Assembly (NCBI GenBank): GCA_009377525.1
Contig: WHTW01000049.1
Span: forward strand, 1 to 47,875
Direction of reading: 5' to 3'
Origin: Rhodospirillales bacterium
GTDB lineage: Bacteria > Pseudomonadota > Alphaproteobacteria > Reyranellales > Reyranellaceae
Length of the DNA: 47,875 nucleotides
Below are positions 8,182 through 15,648 of this stretch, piece after piece. The position numbers and the translations under genes were made by a program. Under the pieces are notes generated by a model. It was not told the origin of the DNA. It was given only the letters and a program-made list of their open reading frames with translations, and ran no database searches. The first letter of the stretch is position 1. Each line of letters begins with the position of its first letter.

Positions 8182-9722
8182 TCGATCCGCGTACGCCCAT
8201 CCTTGTCGGCTGCGGCCAGATCACCGACCTCACCGGTAAGCCCTCCAGCGACCGGTCGAACGTCGCCTTCTGCGCAGAGGCCGCCGGCATCGCGCTCGCC
8301 GATAGCGGCGCGGCGATCGGCGCCGCCGCCCTTGGCCGCAAGATCGATGCCGTTGCGGTGCTCGAATTCTTTCCCGCCATCAGCCCGCGTTTCGCCTCTC
8401 CGTTCGGCCGCTGCAGCAATCCGCCCAAGGCGGTTGCCAGCCGGCTGGATGCCGCGCCGCGCCAGCTCCTCTACACGCATTCCGGGGGCAACATGCCCCA
8501 GTACCTGGTCAACCGCTTCGCCGAGGAGATCGCCAAGGGCGAGACCGGGCTCGCCCTGGTGTGCGGTGCAGAGCTGCTGCGCTCGACCCAGAACGCGCGC
8601 AAGGCCGGACTTGAAATCGACCACAACGAGGATCCCGGCGGCGAGCCGACGCGCATCGGCGACAACCGCTTGGGCTTCTCCGACGAGGAAGCCCGCCACG
8701 AGCTGCGCGCCGCCATCCACTTCTATCCGCTGCTGGAGAACGCCATCCGCGGCGGTCTGAAGCGCGATGTGGCGAGTCACATGACGGCCATGGGCCGTCT
8801 GTTCGAGCGCCTGGCGGCCGTCGCCAAGGCCAATCCCCTGGCGACGCGGCGCGAGGGGTACAGCGCCGAGCGGCTGGCGACGATCTCCAACGACAATCGC
8901 TGGATCTGCTTCCCCTACCCGCGCTTGATGAATTCCAATGCCATCATCGACCAGTCCGCCGCCGTGCTCATGACCTCGGTCGAGAAGGCGCGCGAATGGG
9001 GCGTCCCGCAGGATCGTTGGGTGTTCCTTCACGGCTGCGCCGACGGCACCGATACCTGGATCGTGTCCGAGCGCGAGCGGCTCGACGCGTCGCCCGCGAT
9101 CAGAGGCTGCGTGCGCATCGCGCTCGACATGGCGGGCAAGACGGTGGTCGACGTCGCGGTCTTCGACCTCTACAGCTGCTTCCCCTCGGCGGTCGAGGTG
9201 GCGATGAAGGAGATCGGTATCGACGACGACGATCCGCGCCCGATCAGCGTCACCGGCGGCCTCCCTTTCTTCGGCGGCCCAGGCAACAACTACGTGACCC
9301 ACTCGATCGCCGAGATGATGAACGTGGTGCGCAAGAAGCCCGGCTCGTTCGGCAAGGTGACGGCCAACGGCAACTACCTCACCAAGCATTCCGCTGGCCT
9401 CTACTCGACCGAGCCGACGAAGGGGCCATGGCGGCGCGAGGATCCGAAGAAGTTCCAGGCCGAGCTCGATCAGCGGTCGAAACAGCGCGTGAACCTGACG
9501 CCGACCAGCACCGGCACGATCGAGACCTACTGCGTGGCTTACGGCAAGGAAGCACCGGAGAAGGCCTACATCTTCGGCCGCCTCGACGGCTCGGGCGAGC
9601 GCTTCGTCGCCATGGCGGGCAACGAGCCAAGTCTGCTGGCCGACATGTCGGCACGCGAGCAGCTTGGCCGTCGAGTGATTGTCCGCGAACGAAGCGGGAA
9701 AAACGTCTTCCAGCCGGTATAG
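8178..9722 (+). CDS. Thiolase-like acetyl-CoA acetyltransferase, atypical active site
   Basis: A 514-residue thiolase-superfamily protein. MIDPRTPILVGCGQI at the start, LDMAGKTVVDVAVFDLYSCF, and VTGGLPFFGGPGNNYVTHSI mark the thiolase fold. The usual nucleophile block (CASG-type) is replaced by THSGGNMPQ at residues 100-108, and the usual GHPxGATG histidine block by FGGPGNNY. The C-terminal ~90 residues (TPTSTGTIETYCVAYGK onward) are an extra beta-rich domain found in this longer subfamily. Annotated homologues are called acetyl-CoA acetyltransferase, but without the cysteine the chemistry is uncertain. It may cleave or modify acyl-CoA as part of the block with the CoA transferase. Confidence 0.82.
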   Translation: MIDPRTPILVGCGQITDLTGKPSSDRSNVAFCAEAAGIALADSGAAIGAAALGRKIDAVAVLEFFPAISPRFASPFGRCSNPPKAVASRLDAAPRQLLYTHSGGNMPQYLVNRFAEEIAKGETGLALVCGAELLRSTQNARKAGLEIDHNEDPGGEPTRIGDNRLGFSDEEARHELRAAIHFYPLLENAIRGGLKRDVASHMTAMGRLFERLAAVAKANPLATRREGYSAERLATISNDNRWICFPYPRLMNSNAIIDQSAAVLMTSVEKAREWGVPQDRWVFLHGCADGTDTWIVSERERLDASPAIRGCVRIALDMAGKTVVDVAVFDLYSCFPSAVEVAMKEIGIDDDDPRPISVTGGLPFFGGPGNNYVTHSIAEMMNVVRKKPGSFGKVTANGNYLTKHSAGLYSTEPTKGPWRREDPKKFQAELDQRSKQRVNLTPTSTGTIETYCVAYGKEAPEKAYIFGRLDGSGERFVAMAGNEPSLLADMSAREQLGRRVIVRERSGKNVFQPV

Positions 9723-9742
9723 GCTTGGTATGCTTGCACGGC

Positions 9743-9760
9743 TGTATCTTATAAGATACA
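9743..9760. promoter_or_regulatory. Perfect 18-bp palindrome, probable HigA operator
   Basis: TGTATCTTATAAGATACA is a perfect inverted repeat eight bases before the likely GTG start of the toxin gene. TTATAAG at its centre resembles a -10 element, so antitoxin binding would cover the promoter. Such a palindrome directly before a higBA-type pair is the standard arrangement for autorepression by the antitoxin. That HigA binds here is inferred. Confidence 0.75.
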
Positions 9761-9768
9761 AATGACGA

Positions 9769-10060
9769 GTGGCTGAGTTACGACAGATATCGGTTTTTTG
9801 CCAAGTGGCTCGGTGGCCTGCGTGACCGACAGGCGCGGGCTCGCATTCAGGTGCGCCTGGATCGACTGGCGCTCGGGCTGGCTGGCGACGTGAAACCTGT
9901 CGGCAGTAGCGTCAGTGAACTTCGCATCGACTACGGTCCGGGATATCGCGTGTACTTCAAACGGAAAGGGGACGATGTCGTCATCCTTCTGGCCGGAGGC
10001 GACAAGCGGACTCAGGATCGCGACATACGGCGAGCCTTGACGTTGGCTCGCGATCTCTAG
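9769..10060 (+). pseudogene. higB: HigB/RelE-type toxin with frameshift at a T6 run
   Basis: From GTG 9769 the product reads VAELRQISVF. It then needs one base skipped in the six-T run 9794-9799 to continue as AKWLGGLRDRQARARIQVRL and, later, KPVGSSVSELRIDYGPGYRV to the stop at 10060. Joined, it is about 96 residues, the normal size of a HigB-family mRNA interferase. Without the shift, the downstream frame has no ATG, GTG or TTG before GTG 9851, which would lose a conserved helix. It is either an inactivated toxin, slippage-dependent expression, or a homopolymer error in the assembly. The antitoxin gene's ribosome site overlaps its stop. Confidence 0.7.
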
Positions 10061-10069
10061 GAGGGTGAC

Positions 10070-10378
10070 ATGGCCCGCAAGAAAGTCCAGACAACACGAT
10101 ATGACAATGCCGCGTTGCTCAAAGACCCGCGTGACGTTGCTGCTTACCTCGAGGCTGCCTTGGAAGACGGCGACCATCGCGTCATCGCCGAAGCGCTCGG
10201 TAATATCGCCCGCGCGAAAGGCATGAGCCAACTTGCACGAGAGGCAGGTGTCGGAAGAGAAAGCCTTTATCGGGCGTTGTCGCCCGACGGCAATCCGGAA
10301 CTCGGCACTGTGCTGAAAGTCGTGCGGGCTCTTGGTCTGCGCCTGCACGCGGCCCCCGTGAATCCTTCAACAAGGTAG
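10070..10378 (+). CDS. higA: HigA-type addiction-module antitoxin, HTH protein
   Basis: This 102-residue DNA-binding antitoxin has a short N-terminal toxin-contact region (TTRYDNAALLKDPRDVAAYL) followed by an XRE-like helix-turn-helix (GMSQLAREAGVGRESLYRAL, about residues 50-70) and a C-terminal VLKVVRALGLRLH strand-helix. The family is the putative addiction-module antidote group that pairs with HigB/RelE-like toxins. A strong AGGAGGG site overlaps the toxin stop, giving coupled expression. It probably represses its own operon at the 9743-9760 palindrome. Unlike the toxin, it is intact. Confidence 0.9.
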   Translation: MARKKVQTTRYDNAALLKDPRDVAAYLEAALEDGDHRVIAEALGNIARAKGMSQLAREAGVGRESLYRALSPDGNPELGTVLKVVRALGLRLHAAPVNPSTR

Positions 10379-10412
10379 GATAAGCTAACCCTACGGGATC
10401 AGGAAACGAGCC

Positions 10413-11246
10413 ATGCCCAACATGCTGAACGCCACGCAGACGGCCGAATTCAATGTAAAGGGCTTCACCTATGCGCGCGGCCTCTTCGCGCCCGACGAGG
10501 TCGATCTGCTGACGCGCGCCATGGAGGAGGATCCGGCGGTGCGCTCCAGCATCCTCGACCGCCGCGACGGCGAGGGCCGCTCGACACGCATTGCGCTGTG
10601 GAACCGCGCCGGCGACAGCGTCTACGGGCTCGCAGCGCGCTGCCGGCGCATGGTCGACACGTCGGCGGCGCTGCTGGGCGGGCCGGTCTATCACTACCAG
10701 TCCAAGCTCACGGCCAAGGAGCCCGAGGTCGGCGGCGCCTGGGAATGGCACCAGGATTACGGCTACTGGTACTACAACGGCTGCCTCAGGCCCGACCTGC
10801 TGTCGGTGATGGTCGCGCTCGACAAGACGACGCGCGAGAACGGATGCCTGCAGATCGCGACAGGCTCGCACCGGCTCGGCCGCATTGACCATACGCCGCT
10901 GTCGCCGACCCAGAACGAGGTCGATCCCGAGCGCATGCCCCATATCCTCGAGAAGTGCCCGATCGAGTATTGCGAGCTCGACAAGGGCGATGCGCTGATC
11001 TTCCACTGCAACGCCATCCACCGCTCCGACGCCAACCGCTCGGCCAACCGGCGCTGGACCCTGCTGATCTGCTACAATCGCGTCGACAACGACACGATCA
11101 TCAGGACCGACGATCGCTACTTCGTACCGCTCGACGTCGTCGATGATGAAGCGCTGCGCCGCGCCGGCTTACGCTTCGCGAGCGCCGACAACCAGGAGCA
11201 CTTCGCCAGCCGGCCCTACGTGCCGGACCTGCGCAAGGCATCATAG
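10413..11246 (+). CDS. Phytanoyl-CoA dioxygenase (PhyH) family protein
   Basis: A 277-residue Fe(II)/2-oxoglutarate-dependent hydroxylase. WHQDYGYWY carries the H-x-D iron ligands, and FHCNAIHRSDANRS supplies the distal histidine, with the serine/arginine region that binds 2-oxoglutarate. The protein begins MPNMLNATQTAEFNVKG after AGGAAACGAGCC. Bacterial members hydroxylate small molecules such as ectoine or natural products, and the target cannot be told here. It stands after the toxin-antitoxin pair and just before a GNAT gene (14-base gap), possibly as an operon. Confidence 0.9.
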   Translation: MPNMLNATQTAEFNVKGFTYARGLFAPDEVDLLTRAMEEDPAVRSSILDRRDGEGRSTRIALWNRAGDSVYGLAARCRRMVDTSAALLGGPVYHYQSKLTAKEPEVGGAWEWHQDYGYWYYNGCLRPDLLSVMVALDKTTRENGCLQIATGSHRLGRIDHTPLSPTQNEVDPERMPHILEKCPIEYCELDKGDALIFHCNAIHRSDANRSANRRWTLLICYNRVDNDTIIRTDDRYFVPLDVVDDEALRRAGLRFASADNQEHFASRPYVPDLRKAS

Positions 11247-11260
11247 CCGGATCGCCGCAC

Positions 11261-11734
11261 TTGGACGTCCGCAAGGCCGAGACGACAGACATCAAGGCGG
11301 CCGTCGAGCTGGTGGAACGAAGCCGCCGGCAGTTTCAGAAATATCAGCCGACCTTCTGGCGCAAGGCGGCGAACTCGGCGGCGGCAACCGAGACGTTCTT
11401 CACCGGGCTGCTGGCCGAGCCCGACACGTTCTTCCTGGTCGCCATCGAGGGCAGCCGGCTGGAAGGCTTCCTGATCGCCCGCAAATTCCCCAGCCCGCCG
11501 GTCTTCGATCCAGGTGGCGATACCTATCTGATCGACGATTTCTGCGTGCTCGAGCCCCTGCTCTGGCTCAGCGTCGGAGAGGCGCTGCTGTCCCACGTCT
11601 CCACCCTGATCCACGAGCATGGCGGCGTGCAGATCGTCGTGGTATCGGCGGACCGCGATCTTGCCAAGACCGAGATGCTGCGCCGCTCGGACCTCAGCAT
11701 CGCCTCGAACTGGTGGACCAAGCCGCTAGGCTGA
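11261..11734 (+). CDS. GNAT-like N-acetyltransferase
   Basis: A 157-residue protein starting at TTG 11261 (LDVRKAETTDIKAAVELVER), with the opening strand-helix layout of GNAT acetyltransferases. FFLVAIEGSRLEGFLIARKF, DDFCVLEPLLWLSVGEALLS and IVVVSADRDLAKTEMLRRSDL correspond to the central strands and acetyl-CoA region, although a canonical Q/RxxGxG/A loop is weak. This could mean a divergent or inactive member. It follows phyH by 14 bases, and its stop is close to the convergent GNAT at 11726. The acceptor substrate is unknown. Confidence 0.7.
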   Translation: MDVRKAETTDIKAAVELVERSRRQFQKYQPTFWRKAANSAAATETFFTGLLAEPDTFFLVAIEGSRLEGFLIARKFPSPPVFDPGGDTYLIDDFCVLEPLLWLSVGEALLSHVSTLIHEHGGVQIVVVSADRDLAKTEMLRRSDLSIASNWWTKPLG

Positions 11735-12187
11735 GGGCCGGCGCGCCTCGTAGGTCCTGGCCCGGTACTTCGGCCCGTCGGTCTCGCCGGTCGGTGTAAA
11801 GCCCAGCCGCGCCATCAGGCGGTGCGAGCGTTCGTTCGGCAGGTCGACGCCCTCCAGGATGCGATCGAGCTGCAGCACCTCGAAGCCGTGACGCATGGCG
11901 GCCCGGGCCGCTTCGAAGGCAACGCCCCTGCCCCAGCAGCGTTCGCTGACCACGATCATCAGCTCGCGATCGCCGTTCACCGGCCGTAGCGACGTCAGGC
12001 CGACGATCACGTCATCGAGGCATATGACCCACGCCTCATGGCCGCACGCAGCTTCGACGTGCTTCTGAGTCTCCTCGTGCGTCAGCAGGATGTCGTCGAA
12101 CAGGTACTGCCGCACACCGGGCTCGGTGAAGATGGCGTGCAGCGCATCGCCGTCGCCGAGGTCGACCGGCCGCAGGACCAGGCTCAA
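11726..12187 (-). CDS. GNAT family N-acetyltransferase (RimJ/RimL-like)
   Basis: A 153-residue acetyltransferase of the RimJ/RimL type: LVLRPVDLGDGDALHAIF at the start, IVVSERCWGRGVAFEAARAA carrying the acetyl-CoA loop (CWGRGVA), then NERSHRLMARLGFTPTGE. The start is TTG 12187, overlapping the valS stop as TTGA, so it is probably translated by coupling after valS. Its 3' end overlaps the convergent GNAT gene by nine bases. The substrate is unknown. Members often acetylate N-terminal amino groups or small amines. Confidence 0.85.
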   Translation of the reverse strand: MSLVLRPVDLGDGDALHAIFTEPGVRQYLFDDILLTHEETQKHVEAACGHEAWVICLDDVIVGLTSLRPVNGDRELMIVVSERCWGRGVAFEAARAAMRHGFEVLQLDRILEGVDLPNERSHRLMARLGFTPTGETDGPKYRARTYEARRPSA

Positions 12188-14862
12188 GCGCCGAGCCGTT
12201 CCAGCGCCGTGCTGAGGCGGGCGCGGGTCTGCTCGGCCTGCTGGCGGCGCTCGCGCTGTTGCTCGACGACCTCCTCGGGGGCGCGCGAGACGAAGGCGGC
12301 GTTGCCGAGCTTGGCGTCGATCTTGCCGACCTCGTCGCCGAGCTTCTTGATCTCCTTCTGGAGCCGCGCGCTCTCGGCCTTGAGGTCGATGACGTCGCCC
12401 ACCGGCAACGCATAGGTCGCCTCGCCGACCACGAGCTGCAGCGCGGCCTTGGGCGCCGACGTCGCGGCCTCGATGCCATCGATGCGCGCCAGCCGCTCGA
12501 TGGCGGCGCGGTGCATGTCGATGCGCTGTTTCGTGGTGTCGTTGGCGCCGACGACCAGCAGTTTCAGCTTGGCGCTGGCCGGCACGTTGAGCTCCGAGCG
12601 GGCCGAGCGGATGTCGGAGATCAGCTTCACCAGCCAGCCGATCTCGGCATCGGCCGCGGCGTCGGTCGGCGCGGGCTGCGGCCAGGGCTGGCCGATCAGC
12701 ATGCCGTGTTGGCTGCGATGGCCGAGCTTGTCCCACAGTTCCTCGGTGATGAAGGGCATCACCGGATGCAGGAGCTTGGCGGTCTCAGTGATCACGAAGG
12801 CCGTGACGGCACGGGTCTCGTCCTTGGCGGGGCCGTCCTCGCCCTGCAGGACGGGCTTGCTGAGCTCGACATACCAGTCGCAGACGATGCCCCAGATGAA
12901 CTCGTAGAGTGTGCTCGCCGCCTCGTTCAGCCGGAACCCGGCGATCGCCGAGTCGATTGCGCTGTTGGCACGGGCGAGCTCGCCCAGCACCCACTTGTTG
13001 ATGGTGAGCTTGGCCGTGGCGGGATCGAAGTCCTTGGGCAGCGCCGCGCCGTTCATCTCGGCAAAGCGCGTGGCATTCCAGAACTTGGTGGCGAAGTTGC
13101 GCGAACCTTCGACGCGCGCCGGTGCCAGCCGCAGGCGGCCGGCGTTGTTGGCGGCAAGCGACGCCATGGTGAAGCGCAGCGCATCGGCGCCGTACTTGTC
13201 GATCATCTCCAAGGGGTCCATGGCGTTGCCCGTGGACTTGGACATCTTCTGTCCCTTCTCGTCCGTCACCAGGCCATGCAGGTAGACGGTGCGGAAGGGC
13301 ACGTCCTTCATGAAGTACATGCCCATCATCATCATGCGGGCGACCCAGAAGAACAGGATGTCCCAGCCGGTCACCAGCACGTTGGTCGGATAGTACTTCT
13401 TGAGCGCGATGGTTTCCTCCGGCCAGCCCAAGGTCGAGAACGGCCACAGCGCCGAGCTGAACCAGGTGTCGAGCACGTCGGGATCGCGCTCCAGGGCCAC
13501 GTCCTTGCCATAGTGGGCGCGCGCCTCGGCCTTGGCGTCGGCCTCTGACATCGCCACGAAGACCTTCTTGTCCGGGCCGTACCAGGCCGGGATCTGGTGG
13601 CCCCACCAGAGCTGGCGCGAGATGCACCACGGCTCGATGTTCTCCATCCAGCGGAAGAACTCCTCGCGGCCGCGCTCGGGCACGAAGCTGACGCGGCCAT
13701 CGCGCGCCGCGGCGATCGGCTGCTCGGCGAGCTTCTTGGCGTCGGCGTACCACTGCTCGGTCAGGAACGGCTCGACCGGCACGCCGCCGCGATCGCCGTA
13801 GGGTACGGTGTAGGCGTGCGGCTCGATCTTCTCCACGAGGCCCGCCGTCTCCATGTCGGCGACGACGCGCTTGCGCGCCTCGAAGCGGTCGAGGCCGCGG
13901 TATTTCTCCGGCGCCTTGTCGTTCAGGCGGGCGAACTTGTCGAAGATGCTGATCGCCTCGAGCTTGTGGCGGCGGCCGACCTCGAAGTCGTTGAAGTCGT
14001 GCGCCGGCGTGATCTTGACCGCGCCTGAGCCCTTCTCCGGGTCGGAATATTCGTCGGCCACGATCGGGATGCGCCGGCCGACCAGCGGCAGGATGGCGTG
14101 CTTGCCGACCAGGTGCTTCCAGTTGGGATCGTCGGGATGCACCGCGACGCCCGTGTCGCCCAGCATGGTCTCCGGCCGCGTCGTGGCGACGATGATGTGC
14201 TCGTCGCTGCCCTCGATCGGGTACTTGAAGTACCAGAGGTGGCCCTTCACCTCGCGCGATTCGACCTCGAGGTCGGAGATCGCGGTCCGCATCTTGGGGT
14301 CCCAGTTGACCAGCCGGTTGTCCTTGTAGATCAGGCCAGCATTGTAGAGGTCGACGAACACTTTCAGGACGGCGGCCGACAGGCCCTCGTCCATGGTGAA
14401 GCGCTCGCGGCTCCAGTCGCACGAGGCGCCGAGCCGGCGCAGCTGGCCGGTGATGGTGCCGACCGACTGCTCCTTCTGCTCCCAGGCCTTGGCCAGAAAC
14501 TCCTCACGGTTCAGTAGCTTCTTGTTGGCATCGCCCGGCGTGGCGCCCTCGACCGCCAGCCCGATTCCCTTCTGCTCGAGGCTGCGTACCACGACCATCT
14601 GCGTGGCAATGCCGGCGTGATCGGTACCGGGCTGCCACAGCACGTCGTCGCCCTTCATGCGGCGCCAGCGGATCAGCACGTCCTGCAGGGTGTTGTCGAG
14701 CGCGTGACCGATATGCAGGCTGCCCGTGACGTTGGGCGGCGGGATGACGATGCAATAGGGCGGCTTGGGCGACTCGGGGTGAGCGCGGAACGAGCCGCTC
14801 TTCTCCCACTCCGGGTAGAGGCGGGCTTCGATCTCCTTGGGGTCGTAGGTCTTCTCGAGCAT
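12184..14862 (-). CDS. valS: Valine--tRNA ligase
   Basis: An 892-residue class I aminoacyl-tRNA synthetase charging tRNA-Val. HIGH is at residues 50-53 within PPPNVTGSLHIGHALDN, and KMSKSTGNAMDP lies near residue 530. The CP1 editing domain (GDTGVAVHPDD region) clears misacylated threonine. The anticodon-binding domain and a C-terminal coiled-coil arm (LKAESARLQKEIKKLGDEV) complete the standard architecture. It lies downstream of tolC-popZ, separated by 195 bases containing three hairpins. The closest is terminator-like and ends about 20 bases before the start codon. Confidence 0.98.
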   Translation of the reverse strand: MLEKTYDPKEIEARLYPEWEKSGSFRAHPESPKPPYCIVIPPPNVTGSLHIGHALDNTLQDVLIRWRRMKGDDVLWQPGTDHAGIATQMVVVRSLEQKGIGLAVEGATPGDANKKLLNREEFLAKAWEQKEQSVGTITGQLRRLGASCDWSRERFTMDEGLSAAVLKVFVDLYNAGLIYKDNRLVNWDPKMRTAISDLEVESREVKGHLWYFKYPIEGSDEHIIVATTRPETMLGDTGVAVHPDDPNWKHLVGKHAILPLVGRRIPIVADEYSDPEKGSGAVKITPAHDFNDFEVGRRHKLEAISIFDKFARLNDKAPEKYRGLDRFEARKRVVADMETAGLVEKIEPHAYTVPYGDRGGVPVEPFLTEQWYADAKKLAEQPIAAARDGRVSFVPERGREEFFRWMENIEPWCISRQLWWGHQIPAWYGPDKKVFVAMSEADAKAEARAHYGKDVALERDPDVLDTWFSSALWPFSTLGWPEETIALKKYYPTNVLVTGWDILFFWVARMMMMGMYFMKDVPFRTVYLHGLVTDEKGQKMSKSTGNAMDPLEMIDKYGADALRFTMASLAANNAGRLRLAPARVEGSRNFATKFWNATRFAEMNGAALPKDFDPATAKLTINKWVLGELARANSAIDSAIAGFRLNEAASTLYEFIWGIVCDWYVELSKPVLQGEDGPAKDETRAVTAFVITETAKLLHPVMPFITEELWDKLGHRSQHGMLIGQPWPQPAPTDAAADAEIGWLVKLISDIRSARSELNVPASAKLKLLVVGANDTTKQRIDMHRAAIERLARIDGIEAATSAPKAALQLVVGEATYALPVGDVIDLKAESARLQKEIKKLGDEVGKIDAKLGNAAFVSRAPEEVVEQQRERRQQAEQTRARLSTALERLGA

Positions 14863-14882
14863 TTGTGAGCCTTATAACGAAA

Positions 14883-14908
14883 AACGCCACGGATGGCGCC
14901 GTGGCGTT
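14883..14908 (-). terminator. Intrinsic terminator or attenuator just before valS
   Basis: On the minus strand a 10-bp stem AACGCCACGG/CCGTGGCGTT with a six-base loop runs into TTTTTCGTT. It stands about 20 bases ahead of the valS ATG. It may end the tolC-popZ transcript, with valS served by a promoter such as TTATAAG immediately after. Alternatively it may be a regulated attenuator for valS. No valine-rich leader peptide was found. Confidence 0.6.
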
Positions 14909-14929
14909 GGGTTCCTCGGGGCGCCTAAA

Positions 14930-14970
14930 GCACATTCCGTCCGGGCTGGAAGCAGCCGGACGGAATGTGC
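14930..14970. repeat. Intergenic inverted repeat (GCACATTCCGTCCGG arms)
   Basis: Arms GCACATTCCGTCCGGGCTG and CAGCCGGACGGAATGTGC pair over 18 positions with one bulged G around a GAAG loop. It is the second of three stem-loops between popZ and valS. It has no T-run and does not share the TCATGAT loop of the other repeat family. Confidence 0.8.
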
Positions 14971-15000
14971 CCTGTGTAATCAAGATCTCCAGTGCGCGCG

Positions 15001-15044
15001 TTCCCGATTGAATGGAACCGTAAACGGTTCCATTCAATCGGGAA
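15001..15044. repeat. Perfect 21-bp-arm palindrome between popZ and valS
   Basis: Two perfect 21-base arms beginning TTCCCGATTGAATGG and ending in the mirror sequence are separated by AA. The repeat sits 13 bases after the popZ stop. Similar AT-moderate palindromes near CTAG occur as repeats in alphaproteobacterial genomes. Its role as terminator, REP-like element or protein site is not resolved. Confidence 0.85.
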
Positions 15045-15057
15045 CCGCTCTAGGGGG

Positions 15058-15648
15058 TCAGCGGCGGGTCAGCCGGACGATCTCCCGTTCAACGTAACGC
15101 TCGACGAGCTGTGGCAGGTTGTGGTCGAGCCACTCCTTGAGCATTGGCCTGAGCGTTTCCTTGACCAGCTCCTCGACCGTCTTGCCGCCGATACCCACCA
15201 CCGGGCCCGGATCGGCGGCGTCCGGCGGCGGCACGCTGGCCTGGACAGCCTGGTTGAGGCGGGTGAAGGCCGAGGCGGTGCTGCCGGCGACCCCGCCGCC
15301 AACCAGTGACGAATCGCTGGACCGGGCCGGCTCGATCGAGGGCTGCGGCATCTCGGCGGCGCGCACCGGATCGATGCGCGGCAATGGGATCGGCGGCGGC
15401 ACGGCGTCCGACTTGGGTTCCTCGATGAGGTCGGTGAGCAGCAGCACGTCGTCGCGACCGGCGGCGTGCAGCTTGTGTTCGCCGTCTGGCCCGATACGGG
15501 GCGGCGTCACGGCCGGCCGACTGCCGGACTGAGCGGCGGCCTGCTGACTGCTGACCTGAGCGCGCGCCTCGTCGTCGGAAATGATCTTCCGGATCGACGC
15601 CAGGATGTCATCCATCGACGGGTCGTTGGCGCTCTTGGGGTCAGTCAT
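15058..15648 (-). CDS. popZ: PopZ-like polar organizing protein (DUF2497)
   Basis: A 196-residue acidic, proline-rich protein with the two conserved ends of the PopZ/DUF2497 family. The N-terminal helix is SMDDILASIRKIISDDEAR (about residues 11-29) and the C-terminal multimerisation block is EELVKETLRPMLKEWLDHNL to VEREIVRL. Between them is a low-complexity P/A/S linker. In Caulobacter PopZ forms a polar condensate that tethers the chromosome origin through ParB, and adjacency to valS is typical. Its start overlaps the tolC stop (ATGA), so the two are coupled. Confidence 0.88.
   Translation of the reverse strand: MTDPKSANDPSMDDILASIRKIISDDEARAQVSSQQAAAQSGSRPAVTPPRIGPDGEHKLHAAGRDDVLLLTDLIEEPKSDAVPPPIPLPRIDPVRAAEMPQPSIEPARSSDSSLVGGGVAGSTASAFTRLNQAVQASVPPPDAADPGPVVGIGGKTVEELVKETLRPMLKEWLDHNLPQLVERYVEREIVRLTRR

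Noticed and set aside
8106..9761. Long minus-strand open frame opposite the thiolase gene
   Set aside because: Shadow of a high-GC gene, no recognisable domains, and the plus-strand thiolase is clear.
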